A stretch of DNA of 50,246 bases, taken from positions 1-50,246 of the forward strand of contig SFVI01000011.1 of NCBI GenBank assembly GCA_004560305.1. The letters are read 5' to 3'. The notes below the pieces were generated by a model. That model was given only the letters and a program-made list of their open reading frames with translations, was not told where the DNA came from and made no database searches. Source of the stretch: a bacterium. GTDB lineage: Bacteria; Bacillota; Clostridia; Oscillospirales; Oscillospiraceae. Both the position numbers and the translations under genes were made by a program. The stretch's first letter is position 1. Each line of letters opens with the position of its first letter. Positions 15,531 to 23,618 of this stretch are shown here, piece after piece.

Positions 15531-16595
15531 ATGAAGGTATTGAAAATAAGGGGCTGGGTGCTTTGCGCCGCCGTGCTTGCCCTCCTGCTGATGACGGGCT
15601 GCGCCGCGAAACCAACAAAGATCGAGCCTCAGGGTAAAGCCTACTTTACCTATTTCGATACCGTCTCCTATGTGTACAGCTATGCAGGAGATTCGGCAGA
15701 ACGGTTCGAGGAACGTTCTGCCGAAGTTTCTCATATTCTGGAAGAATATCACAAGCTCTTCGACATCTACCATGAGTATTCCGGCATCAACAACCTCTGC
15801 ACCGTCAACAAGCAGGCGGGGGGAGAGCCGGTGCCGGTGGATGAGAAGCTGATAGCGTTCCTGGATGTGGCAAAGGAGCTGTATGAAGCTACCGACGGGG
15901 AGATGAACGTGATGATGGGTGCGGTGCTCCGCCCCTGGCATGACTGCCGTGAGGCCGCCGCCGAGGACCCGGAGAAGGCCGCCCTGCCGGACAGGGACGC
16001 CCTTGCCGAGGCGGCAAAGCACACGGACTTCTCCCTGCTGGAGATCGACCACGAGAATAACACAGTGCGCATCAGCGACCCGGCGGCCTCCCTGGATGTG
16101 GGGGCTCTGGGCAAAGGCTATGCCACAGAGCGGGCGGCGGACTTCCTCCGGGAGGACGGCGCCGAAAGCTATGTTCTCAATGTGGGCGGCAACATCCGCA
16201 TCATCGGCGCCAAGCCCGACGGCAGCGGCTGGGTCACTGGCATCCGGGACCCGGCAGGCGGGGACAAGGACTTTGCCATCAGCCTGCGCCTGAAGGACAC
16301 CGCCTGTGTTACTTCCGGCGTTTATGAGCGTTATTTCGTGGTGGATGGACAGCGCTATCACCACATCATCGATAAGGACACGCTGTATCCCGCCGGGTAT
16401 TTTGCCTCTCTCACCGTTCTGACAAAGGACAGCGGTCTGGCGGACGCCCTTTCCACCGCCCTTTTCTGCATGAGCTATGAAGAGGGCCTGGCCCTGGCGG
16501 AACAGATGGAGGGCGTGGAGGCTCTGTGGATATTCCCCGACGGCGGGATAAAATATACCCAAGGCGTGGAAGCGCTGATAGAACCGCAAAACTGA
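15531..16595 (+). CDS. apbE: FAD:protein FMN transferase (ApbE), lipoprotein
   Basis: ApbE moves FMN from FAD onto Thr of exported domains of RnfG, RnfD and FMN-bind proteins. The lipobox LLMTGC anchors it outside the membrane, where these domains are. DVGALGKGYATERAADFL, SYVLNVGGNIRIIG and YHHIIDKDT are the family's FAD and Mg2+ motifs. The 354-residue length is typical. AGGAG directly abuts the ATG at 15531; a TTG three codons later (15540) sits 9 nt from AGGAG and may be the true start. It lies between a candidate flavin carrier and rnfC and likely matures the flavoproteins of both Rnf systems. Confidence 0.93.
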   Translation: MKVLKIRGWVLCAAVLALLLMTGCAAKPTKIEPQGKAYFTYFDTVSYVYSYAGDSAERFEERSAEVSHILEEYHKLFDIYHEYSGINNLCTVNKQAGGEPVPVDEKLIAFLDVAKELYEATDGEMNVMMGAVLRPWHDCREAAAEDPEKAALPDRDALAEAAKHTDFSLLEIDHENNTVRISDPAASLDVGALGKGYATERAADFLREDGAESYVLNVGGNIRIIGAKPDGSGWVTGIRDPAGGDKDFAISLRLKDTACVTSGVYERYFVVDGQRYHHIIDKDTLYPAGYFASLTVLTKDSGLADALSTALFCMSYEEGLALAEQMEGVEALWIFPDGGIKYTQGVEALIEPQN

Positions 16596-16628
16596 TAAAG
16601 TCGTAAATAATTTGGAGGTAGGTGTGTT

Positions 16629-17984
16629 ATGAACTTCAAAAAAAGCATATCATCCCTGAAACTGCCCCACTATAAGGGCACGGCGGCCAAGGCCTCTGTG
16701 CCTGTGGCGCCCCCCAGCGAGGTGCTGCTGCCCATGAATATGCACTCCGGCCAGGCGGCGGAGCCTGTTGTGGCCGTGGGCGATCATGTCCGCGTGGGCC
16801 AGCTGATCGCCCGGGAGGAGGGGAGAAACTCTTCCCCGGTCTATGCCAGCATTTCCGGCACTGTGGCCGCCATTGAGCCTTATGAGAGCGAGCCGGGCAG
16901 AAAGACCCAGGCCATCCTCATCAAGGGTGACGGCAAGATGGAAGTGGACCCCAGCGTCCAGCCCCCAGAGATCCATGACCTGGACAGCTTCCTGGCCGCC
17001 GTGCGGCAGAGCGGCATTGTGGGTCTGGGCGGCGCGGCCTTCCCCCTGTGGGCCAAGCTGGACGCCATCCGCAAGGGCCCCATCAAGACCGTTCTCATTA
17101 ATGGCGCTGAGTGCGAGCCCTTCATCACCAGCGACCACCGCACCATGGTGGAGCACAGCGACCTGGTGGTCAAGGGTGTTGCCCTGCTGAAGGAGTATCT
17201 CCACAGCGAGGAATTCATCCTGGGTATCGAGAACAACAAGCCCGACGCCATCGCCGAGATGCAGCGGGTCTTTGCCGATGATCCCTCTGTGGTGGTCAAG
17301 CCCCTGAAGAGCGTGTACCCCCAGGGCGCCAAGCAGGTGCTGCTGTATAACGCCGCCGGCCTTGTGGTGGGCGAGGGTCAGCGCCTGGCCTCTCTAGGCT
17401 ATATCATCATCAACGTGACCTCCCTGGCCAAAATGGCCGAGTATATTGAGACCGGCATGCCTCTGGTCAGCCGCTGCCTCACCGTGGACGGCTCCGCCAT
17501 CAGGGAGCCCAAGAACCTGGAAGCCCCCATCGGCACCCGCATCAGCTACCTGGTGGAAGCCTGCGGCGGCCTGAAGGAAGAGGCCGGCAAGGTCATCTTC
17601 GGCGGCCCCATGATGGGCAAGACCGCCTATTCCATGGAGCAGCCCATCGTGAAGGCCACCAACGCCATCGTGGTCATGAATAAGAAGGACGCCGCTGCGC
17701 TGACCTCCTCCGCCTGCATCCACTGCGGCCGCTGCGTGGAAAACTGCCCCCTGGGCCTGAACCCCACCGCCTATGCCAAGGCCCTGGAGATCGACGACAA
17801 GATGGAGCGCTATGCCCTGCTGGATAAGGAGAAGGTCTCCCTGTGCATGGAGTGCGGCTGCTGCTCCTATGTCTGCCCCGCCCACCGTCCCCTGGTGGAG
17901 AACAACCGGGAAGCCAAGCGCTTTGCGAAAAAAGTGAAAACCGAACTGCAAGAGCAGGAAAAAGAGAAAGAAGGAGGAAAGTGA
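16629..17984 (+). CDS. rnfC: RnfC, electron transport complex subunit C (Rnf-1)
   Basis: RnfC is the peripheral subunit that binds NAD(H) and FMN. GIVGLGGAAFPLW and INGAECEPFITSDH form the nucleotide/FMN pocket. Two 4Fe-4S motifs follow: CIHCGRCVENCP (363-374) and CMECGCCSYVCP (406-417). A charged Lys/Glu tail ends the protein. GGAGGT precedes the ATG by 9 nt, and 1 nt separates its stop from rnfD. At 451 residues it is of normal clostridial size. It diverges considerably from the second RnfC at 31459. It supplies the only iron-sulfur clusters in this operon, since no rnfB is present. Confidence 0.95.
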   Translation: MNFKKSISSLKLPHYKGTAAKASVPVAPPSEVLLPMNMHSGQAAEPVVAVGDHVRVGQLIAREEGRNSSPVYASISGTVAAIEPYESEPGRKTQAILIKGDGKMEVDPSVQPPEIHDLDSFLAAVRQSGIVGLGGAAFPLWAKLDAIRKGPIKTVLINGAECEPFITSDHRTMVEHSDLVVKGVALLKEYLHSEEFILGIENNKPDAIAEMQRVFADDPSVVVKPLKSVYPQGAKQVLLYNAAGLVVGEGQRLASLGYIIINVTSLAKMAEYIETGMPLVSRCLTVDGSAIREPKNLEAPIGTRISYLVEACGGLKEEAGKVIFGGPMMGKTAYSMEQPIVKATNAIVVMNKKDAAALTSSACIHCGRCVENCPLGLNPTAYAKALEIDDKMERYALLDKEKVSLCMECGCCSYVCPAHRPLVENNREAKRFAKKVKTELQEQEKEKEGGK

Positions 17985-17985
17985 T

Positions 17986-18921
17986 ATGGAGACCAATCTG
18001 ATACTTTCATCCTCTCCCCATATCCATACCCGGGACTCTTCCCGGCGGATCATGCTGGATGTGATCATCGCCCTGCTGCCCGCCGCCATTGCCGGCGTCA
18101 TCATCTTCGGCGCCAAGGCCCTGGGCGTCATTGCCGCCTGCGTCATCACCGCCGTGGTCAGCGAGGCCCTGTTTAACCTTATCGTCCACAAGCAGCAGAC
18201 CGTGGGAGACTTCAGCGCCGTTGTCACCGGCTTGCTGCTGGCCCTGAATCTCAGCACCAACGTGGCCATCTGGCAGTGTGTGGTGGGTACGGTCTTTGCC
18301 ATCGTGGTGGTCAAGTGCCTGTTCGGCGGCCTGGGCAAGAACTTTGCCAACCCCGCCATCACCGGCCGTGTGTTCATGCTGCTGGCCTTTTCCTCTGTGG
18401 CCGGCGGCGCCAAGCCCGCAGTGGTAGAGCTGGTCAGCTCCGCCACCCCCCTGGAGCTGCTGGCCCAGGGTGCGGAGGATGCCCCCGGCCTGATGGAGCT
18501 GTTCCTGGGCCTCCATGGCGGCGCCATCGGTGAGACCTGCTGCCTGGCCCTGCTGCTCGGCTTTGCCTGGCTGCTCTTCCGCCGGGTCATCAAGTGGCAT
18601 GTGCCCGTTATTTTCATCGGCACCGTGTTCGTGTTGTACCTGGTCTTTACCGGCAGCTTCCAGATGGCCCTTGCCGAGATCCTGGCCGGCGGCCTGTTCA
18701 TCGGCGCCATCTTCATGGCCACCGACTATGTGACCAGCCCCATCACCCTGAAGGGTAAGATGGTCTTTGCCCTGGGCTGCGGCCTGGTGACCTTCGTCAT
18801 CCGCTATTTCTGCGCCTATCCCGAGGGCGTCTCCTTCTCCATCCTGGCTATGAACATACTGACTCCCTACATCGAGAAGTTCACTGCGAATACACCGTTG
18901 GGAGGTTCTAAAAATGGCTAA
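17986..18921 (+). CDS. rnfD: RnfD, membrane subunit (Rnf-1)
   Basis: The 311-residue integral membrane protein carries covalent FMN. SSATPLELL holds the candidate flavinylated Thr154, matching the ATPL site of E. coli RsxD. LFGGLGKNFANPAITGRVF and IFMATDYVTSPITLKGK are RnfD/NqrB family motifs. About nine helices are seen, starting with RRIMLDVIIALLPAAIAG. Its end overlaps rnfG by 8 bp. Flavinylation would depend on the ApbE encoded upstream. Confidence 0.95.
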   Translation: METNLILSSSPHIHTRDSSRRIMLDVIIALLPAAIAGVIIFGAKALGVIAACVITAVVSEALFNLIVHKQQTVGDFSAVVTGLLLALNLSTNVAIWQCVVGTVFAIVVVKCLFGGLGKNFANPAITGRVFMLLAFSSVAGGAKPAVVELVSSATPLELLAQGAEDAPGLMELFLGLHGGAIGETCCLALLLGFAWLLFRRVIKWHVPVIFIGTVFVLYLVFTGSFQMALAEILAGGLFIGAIFMATDYVTSPITLKGKMVFALGCGLVTFVIRYFCAYPEGVSFSILAMNILTPYIEKFTANTPLGGSKNG

Positions 18922-20176
18922 AAAAGAATTTTCCAAATCCATTGCGGTGCTGCTGGTCCTGTTTGTACTGGCCGCCCTGCTGCTGACCGGCGTCAACGCC
19001 GTCACCGCCCCTCTGATCGAGGCCAACGGCGCTTCCGCCCAGTTTGAGCCTTTGTTTGCCGTCATGCCCGAGGCCCAGAATTTTGATGTGCTCTATTCCG
19101 CCCAGGATCCCGCCGCCACCACTCTGGTGGATGTGCCGGAAACCGTCACCGGCGTCTACAGCGAGACCTCCGGCCTGGGCTACGCCATCACCCTGTCCAC
19201 CTCCGCCGGCTACACCAAGGAGCCCATTGAGATGACCCTGGCTGTGGATGCCGAGGGCAAAATCTCCGCCCTGGAGGTCACCGCCTATCCCGAGAGCCGG
19301 GATGTGGGCGCTGAGTATCTGACCAGCTTCCAGGGACAGGACTCCGCCCTGCCCGATGTGGGCCTGGTGGCCGGTACTACCTTCTCCTCCGCTGCCATCA
19401 AGAACGCCGTCAGCGACGGCTTTGCCGCCCTGATCAACAACGACCTGGTGGGCGCCGGCGTGAAGAGCGACGATCAGGTCCTGCTGGAGCTGCTGCCCCA
19501 GGCCTATCCCGGCATCGCCAGCAACGGCGTGGGCCAGTATGAGGAGGCTGAGGTCAATTCCGGCTCCATCCTCAAGGCCTTCAAGGCCCTTAACGGCTCC
19601 GGCTTCGGCTTTATCCTCAACGACGGCAGCGCCAACTACCTGGGCGTCTGGACCCTGGCCGGCGGCGCGAAGATCCTTGACCTGGAGGGCAATACCGTGG
19701 ATAACGCCGCCCTGCTGGAGGAGATCAAGGCCTACGGTGCCGCCAATGCGGAGAGCCTGGCCGACAAGGAGATCGCCAAGCTGCAGCGCATGGTATCCGA
19801 GGGCGCGGAGATCACCGCCCTGCCCGTGGAACTCTATAACAGCGTCACCGGCGTTTACTCTATCCTGGACGGCGGCGCGCAGTTCTATGGCTTCGTGGCC
19901 CGCAGCTATGGCTACAGCAACCTGCCCATGGCCGTCTACTATGTGCTGGATGTAAACGGCGCCATCGTCTCCATGACTGCCGACGAGCTGATCTTCTACA
20001 AGGATTACTTCAGCGACTATACCCTGGATGAGCCCAGCTACAAAGAGGGCTTCATCGGCCTGACCGGTGACAGCTACACCGGTGAGCAGGCCATCATTGC
20101 CGGCGCCACCATGAGCACCGGCGGCATGGATACCGCCACCAAGGACGTTTTCGCCGCCTTTGCGGCAATCGCATAA
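18914..20176 (+). CDS. rnfG: RnfG with duplicated FMN-binding domain (Rnf-1)
   Basis: RnfG normally has one N-terminal helix and one FMN-bind domain (~180-220 residues). This one has 420. After the helix (residues 10-30) a first domain ends in VAGTTFSS (152-159) and a second, about 230-420, ends in IAGATMST (395-402), which is close to the (S/D)GATxT flavin site. The first site departs more (GTT). Candidate FMN-Thr are 155/156 and 399. The duplication would place an extra one-electron carrier outside the membrane. It overlaps rnfD, with rnfE 15 bp later. It could also be called an FMN-binding protein replacing RnfG, but position and helix fit RnfG. Confidence 0.88.
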   Translation: MAKKEFSKSIAVLLVLFVLAALLLTGVNAVTAPLIEANGASAQFEPLFAVMPEAQNFDVLYSAQDPAATTLVDVPETVTGVYSETSGLGYAITLSTSAGYTKEPIEMTLAVDAEGKISALEVTAYPESRDVGAEYLTSFQGQDSALPDVGLVAGTTFSSAAIKNAVSDGFAALINNDLVGAGVKSDDQVLLELLPQAYPGIASNGVGQYEEAEVNSGSILKAFKALNGSGFGFILNDGSANYLGVWTLAGGAKILDLEGNTVDNAALLEEIKAYGAANAESLADKEIAKLQRMVSEGAEITALPVELYNSVTGVYSILDGGAQFYGFVARSYGYSNLPMAVYYVLDVNGAIVSMTADELIFYKDYFSDYTLDEPSYKEGFIGLTGDSYTGEQAIIAGATMSTGGMDTATKDVFAAFAAIA

Positions 20177-20191
20177 AAGGAGGGGAACGGT

Positions 20192-20860
20192 ATGAATGAA
20201 ACCAAGAAAAGCCCCAAGCTGCTGGAAGCCATAGGGGCAAACCCCGTGCTGGTCCTGCTTCTGGGCGCCTGCCCCGCCATGGCTCTGACCACCGATGTGC
20301 GCGCCGCTTTGGCCATTGGCCTGGCGGCCCTGGTGGTCATGGTGCTCAGCAGTGTGGTCATCGCCGCTTTGACCAAGCTGATCCCCCAGGGGGCCCGGCT
20401 TGCCGCCTGCGTGCTGGTGACCGCCGCCTTCGTCTCCGCCGTGGAGATGCTGATGAACGCATATCTGCCCGGTGTCTACAGCATGATGGGCATCTACCTG
20501 GCCGTCTGCGCCGTGAACCTGCTGCTCTTCGGCGCTGCCGAGAACGCCGCGGAGGCCGGCTTCGGCAAGGCCCTGGTCAACGCCCTGGTCACCGGTCTGG
20601 TGTTCACCGCTGTGATCCTGGTGGTGGCCGCCATCCGGGAGCTGTTCGGCTGCGGCAGCTTTGCCGGCAATGAGATCGCCTTCCTGAAGGCCCATGCCGT
20701 GGTCACTCTGACCCAGCCCACCGGCGGCTTCATGATCTTTGCCTTCGTGGCGGCCGTGGTCAACAAGCTCTTCCCCGGCTGCTGCTGCGCCGCCAGAGGC
20801 ACCGCCTTTGCCGCCGCCGGCCTGACGGATGTGAAATGCGCTGAGAAGGAGGGAGTCTGA
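20192..20860 (+). CDS. rnfE: RnfE, membrane subunit (Rnf-1)
   Basis: RnfE and RnfA form the membrane core with an intramembrane 2Fe-2S centre. LLEAIGANPVLVLLLGACPAMALTT is the N-terminal signature, with the conserved Cys in GACP, and VNLLLFGAAENAAE is typical. Six helices are seen. The C-terminus is Cys-rich (FPGCCCAARG), which is not usual. AGGAGG lies upstream; the stop overlaps the rnfA start (TGATG). Confidence 0.93.
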   Translation: MNETKKSPKLLEAIGANPVLVLLLGACPAMALTTDVRAALAIGLAALVVMVLSSVVIAALTKLIPQGARLAACVLVTAAFVSAVEMLMNAYLPGVYSMMGIYLAVCAVNLLLFGAAENAAEAGFGKALVNALVTGLVFTAVILVVAAIRELFGCGSFAGNEIAFLKAHAVVTLTQPTGGFMIFAFVAAVVNKLFPGCCCAARGTAFAAAGLTDVKCAEKEGV

Positions 20861-21414
20861 TGAAAGAGATACTTCTTTTGATCCTTGGCGGAGTACTGGC
20901 CAATAACTATGCTTTCGAGAAGTTCCTGGGCGTCACCCCGCTGCTGGGCTACTCCCGGAAGGAGAACAAGCTGGTGGCTCTGGGCCTTTCCGTCACGGTG
21001 GTGATGCTGCTGGTGGCTGCCATCGCCTACCCGGTGCAGGCAGCGCTGGCAAACAGCGGCCTTGACTATCTCCGGCTGCTGGTGTTTGTGGCGCTGGTGC
21101 TGCTGGTAGTCTATGTGGTGGAGCTGGTTGTCAAGGGCCTCATGCATCAGTGCCTGGGTGTGTACTTCCCGCTGATCGCCCTGAACAGCGCCGTGCTGGG
21201 CCTGGCCCTGGAGGCCGGTGCCAAGGGCTACAGCTATGGTCAGACCCTGGCCGCCGCCCTGGGCGTGGGTCTGGGCTTCCTGGTGGCCCTGCTGCTGATG
21301 AACGGCGTACAGAGCCGCATTGAGGAGAAGCATATCCCCGCCGCCTTCCGCGGTCTGCCCATCAGCCTGCTGGCCGCCTCCATCATCGCTATGGTGCTGG
21401 TCGCCTTCAAATGA
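20860..21414 (+). CDS. rnfA: RnfA, membrane subunit (Rnf-1)
   Basis: The 184-residue, six-helix protein is homologous to RnfE, beginning EILLLILGGVLANNYAFEKFLGVTPLLGYSRK. In canonical RnfA the motif reads NN(F/Y)V..FLGxCPFLG, with a Cys that ligates the membrane 2Fe-2S cluster. Here the corresponding position is VTPLLG, so that Cys is missing. The second RnfA in the window (35079) keeps it (LGCCPFLGC). The stop overlaps the next gene by 4 bp. Confidence 0.92.
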   Translation: MKEILLLILGGVLANNYAFEKFLGVTPLLGYSRKENKLVALGLSVTVVMLLVAAIAYPVQAALANSGLDYLRLLVFVALVLLVVYVVELVVKGLMHQCLGVYFPLIALNSAVLGLALEAGAKGYSYGQTLAAALGVGLGFLVALLLMNGVQSRIEEKHIPAAFRGLPISLLAASIIAMVLVAFK

Positions 21415-21782
21415 GCGGCGCCGCGAAGAGAAAGCCTGTTTTTGACCTGATCCTGATCGGGGGGCTGCTGCTTCTGGCCCTGGTGTGCTATCTGCTTTTT
21501 GCCGGGAGCAAGAGCGATGGCAACGTGGCCGTGGTCTGCATCAACGGCGTGGAGACCGAGCGCTACCCCCTGTATCAGAATGGCCGCTACCCGCTCAACG
21601 GCGGCAGCAACATCCTCATCATTGAAAACGGCGTTGCCTGGCTGGAGGATGCGGATTGCCCCGATAAGCTCTGCGTCCGTCAGGGCAAGGTGCATCTGGA
21701 CGGCCAGGTCATCACCTGTCTGCCCAATAAGCTCACCGTCACCATCCGGGCCGACAACAGCGAAGTGGAGCTGATAAGCTGA
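21411..21782 (+). CDS. NusG domain II-containing membrane protein (EetA-like)
   Basis: One N-terminal helix (LILIGGLLLLALVCYLLFAG) is followed by an ~85-residue extracytoplasmic NusG-II domain, with paired strands around VVCINGVETERYPL and the C-terminal VITCLPNKLTVTI; CPDKLCVRQGKV carries the family's Cys pair. Such proteins recur beside FMN transferases and Gx transporters in flavin-based extracellular electron transfer loci, where one is named EetA. The function is not known. It overlaps rnfA by 4 bp and the next gene by 1 bp, so it is tightly coupled to the complex. Confidence 0.85.
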   Translation: MSGAAKRKPVFDLILIGGLLLLALVCYLLFAGSKSDGNVAVVCINGVETERYPLYQNGRYPLNGGSNILIIENGVAWLEDADCPDKLCVRQGKVHLDGQVITCLPNKLTVTIRADNSEVELIS

Positions 21783-22273
21783 TGAAAACAAAAAAGATCG
21801 CCGTCCTGGCCCTGGCCATCGCCCTGGCCATGATCCTCTCCTTCGTGGAGAGCCAGATCCCTGCCTTTGTGGCCATCCCCGGGGTAAAGATCGGCCTGGC
21901 CAATATCGCCGTGGTCTTTGTGCTCTATAAGCTGGGCTGGAAGGAAGCGGTGCTGATCTCCCTGGTGCGGGTGTTCATGGTGTCCGTGCTGTTCGGCACG
22001 GCGGTGAGCCTGTTTTACAGCGTGGCCGGCGCGGTGCTGAGCCTGACAGGCATGGTGCTGCTGAAAAAGACGGGACTGTTTTCCACCGTGGCCGTCAGCG
22101 TCACCGGCGGCGTGCTGCACAATGTGGGTCAGATCCTGATGGCCTGCCTGCTGCTGGAGACCAATGTGATCGTGTATTACCTGCCCTTCCTGATCCTCAG
22201 CGGCGTGATCGCCGGCGTGGTCATCGGGGTAGTCTCGGCCATCATGGTCAACCGGGTGCAGGTGGAATGCTGA
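21782..22273 (+). CDS. Gx transporter family membrane protein (EetB-like)
   Basis: This 163-residue membrane protein of the family also labelled heptaprenyl diphosphate synthase component I has about five helices, with ESQIPAFVAIPGVKIGLANIAVVF as the hallmark. It resembles ECF-type S components. It is last in the operon, translation-coupled to the NusG-II gene, and followed by a strong terminator. In Gram-positive flavin EET loci an equivalent pair is EetA/EetB. It could move a flavin or quinone precursor, but this is inference. Confidence 0.85.
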   Translation: MKTKKIAVLALAIALAMILSFVESQIPAFVAIPGVKIGLANIAVVFVLYKLGWKEAVLISLVRVFMVSVLFGTAVSLFYSVAGAVLSLTGMVLLKKTGLFSTVAVSVTGGVLHNVGQILMACLLLETNVIVYYLPFLILSGVIAGVVIGVVSAIMVNRVQVEC

Positions 22274-22297
22274 CAAGTGAATAGGCAATGCTATAGG

Positions 22298-22337
22298 AAA
22301 AAACAATGCCGGAACTCAGGTTCCGGCATTGTTTTTT
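22298..22337 (+). terminator. Terminator of the flavin/Rnf-1 operon
   Basis: An 18-bp perfect stem (AAAAAACAATGCCGGAAC and its complement) with loop TCAG and a six-T tail. Confidence 0.92.
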
Positions 22338-22474
22338 CTTCATTTCCATAAAAATATTTTGCCATGCGAAAAATATTACAACTAAGCGTGCAAAACGCAC
22401 TAGTATTCAAGGGAAAATCATGTAAAATACAAATAGTTTCATCATATTACACAAAACAATGCGGGGGATAAAAA

Positions 22475-23539
22475 ATGCAGGACGTGCTGAAAAATTTCCG
22501 CTTACAGGGCGGCGTGGTAAGTTGTGAGCCTTATGGCTGCGGCCACATCAACAGAACCTATCTTGTGGTGATGGATTCCGGCAAACGCTATATTCTCCAG
22601 GGACTGAGCACCGTTGCTTTCAAGGATATTCCCGGCCTGATGGAAAATGTAGGTGCCGTCACCCGTCACCTGGCAAAAAAAGTCAGTGAGGAGCGGGGCT
22701 GCCTGCATCTGGTGCCCACGGTGGACGGCGCTGACTATTACCATGATGGCGCCCAGGGCTATTGGCGGGTCTATGACTTTGTGGAGGACAGCCTTTGCCT
22801 CCAGGCCCCGGAGACCCCGGAGGACTTTTATCAGAGCGCCGTGGCCTTCGGCACCTTCCAGCGCCAGCTGGCGGATTTCCCCGCCGAGACCCTGCATGAG
22901 ACCATTGTGAACTTCCATAACACCCCGGACCGCTATGCCAAGTTCAAGGCTGTGCTGGCCGGGGACCGGCTGGGCCGGGCAAAGAGCGCCCGATACGAGA
23001 TCGAGGAATTCCTGAAGCGGGAGGCCGACGGGGCCACGCTGATGAATATGCTCCATGAAGGGAAGCTGCCCCTGCGCGTCACCCATAACGACACCAAGCT
23101 GAATAACGTCATGCTGGATGCCCGGACCCGCAAGCCCCTCTGCGTTATCGACCTGGACACCGTCATGCCCGGCCTGCTGGCCTTTGACTTCGGCGATTCC
23201 ATCCGCTTCGGCGCCGCCACTGCTGCGGAGGATGAGCGGGACCTGAGCAAGGTCTCCCTGGATCTGGAGCTGTACCGCATTTTTGCCCAGGGCTTTATCA
23301 GCGCCTGCCCCCAGCTGACGGAGGCGGAGTATGTGAGCCTGGCCTGGGGCGCCAGAACCATGACCCTGGAGTGCGGCCTGCGTTTCCTTACCGACTATCT
23401 GGACGGGGACCACTATTTTGCCATCCACCGGGAGGGGCATAACCTGGACCGCTGCCGCACCCAGCTGAAGATGGTGCAGGATATGGAGGGCAAGTGGGAG
23501 CAGATGCTCGCCATCATCGAGGAGATCCATAAGGCCTGA
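22475..23539 (+). CDS. APH-fold sugar kinase, NahK-like
   Basis: The 354-residue aminoglycoside-phosphotransferase-fold protein has YGCGHINRTYLV as nucleotide loop, THNDTKLNNVMLD as catalytic HxDxxxxN and CVIDLDTVMPG as metal-binding Asp. These features and GHIN..Y suit N-acetylhexosamine 1-kinase (NahK) and related kinases better than drug-modifying enzymes. It is followed by a PocR-AraC regulator and a sugar ABC transporter, so it probably phosphorylates the imported sugar. GGGGGA lies 7 nt before the ATG. The exact sugar is unknown. Confidence 0.82.
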   Translation: MQDVLKNFRLQGGVVSCEPYGCGHINRTYLVVMDSGKRYILQGLSTVAFKDIPGLMENVGAVTRHLAKKVSEERGCLHLVPTVDGADYYHDGAQGYWRVYDFVEDSLCLQAPETPEDFYQSAVAFGTFQRQLADFPAETLHETIVNFHNTPDRYAKFKAVLAGDRLGRAKSARYEIEEFLKREADGATLMNMLHEGKLPLRVTHNDTKLNNVMLDARTRKPLCVIDLDTVMPGLLAFDFGDSIRFGAATAAEDERDLSKVSLDLELYRIFAQGFISACPQLTEAEYVSLAWGARTMTLECGLRFLTDYLDGDHYFAIHREGHNLDRCRTQLKMVQDMEGKWEQMLAIIEEIHKA

Positions 23540-23618
23540 ATTGGAAAAATTTATTGGTGAACTTTCCCGCCGGATATGCTACAATTATAAAAAATAAAGT
23601 CAGGGACGGAGCGATGGT

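Noticed and set aside
21411..22273. Possible displaced or reduced RnfB at the end of the first Rnf operon
   Set aside because: Both proteins lack any CxxCxxC pattern; they fit the NusG-II and Gx-transporter families.
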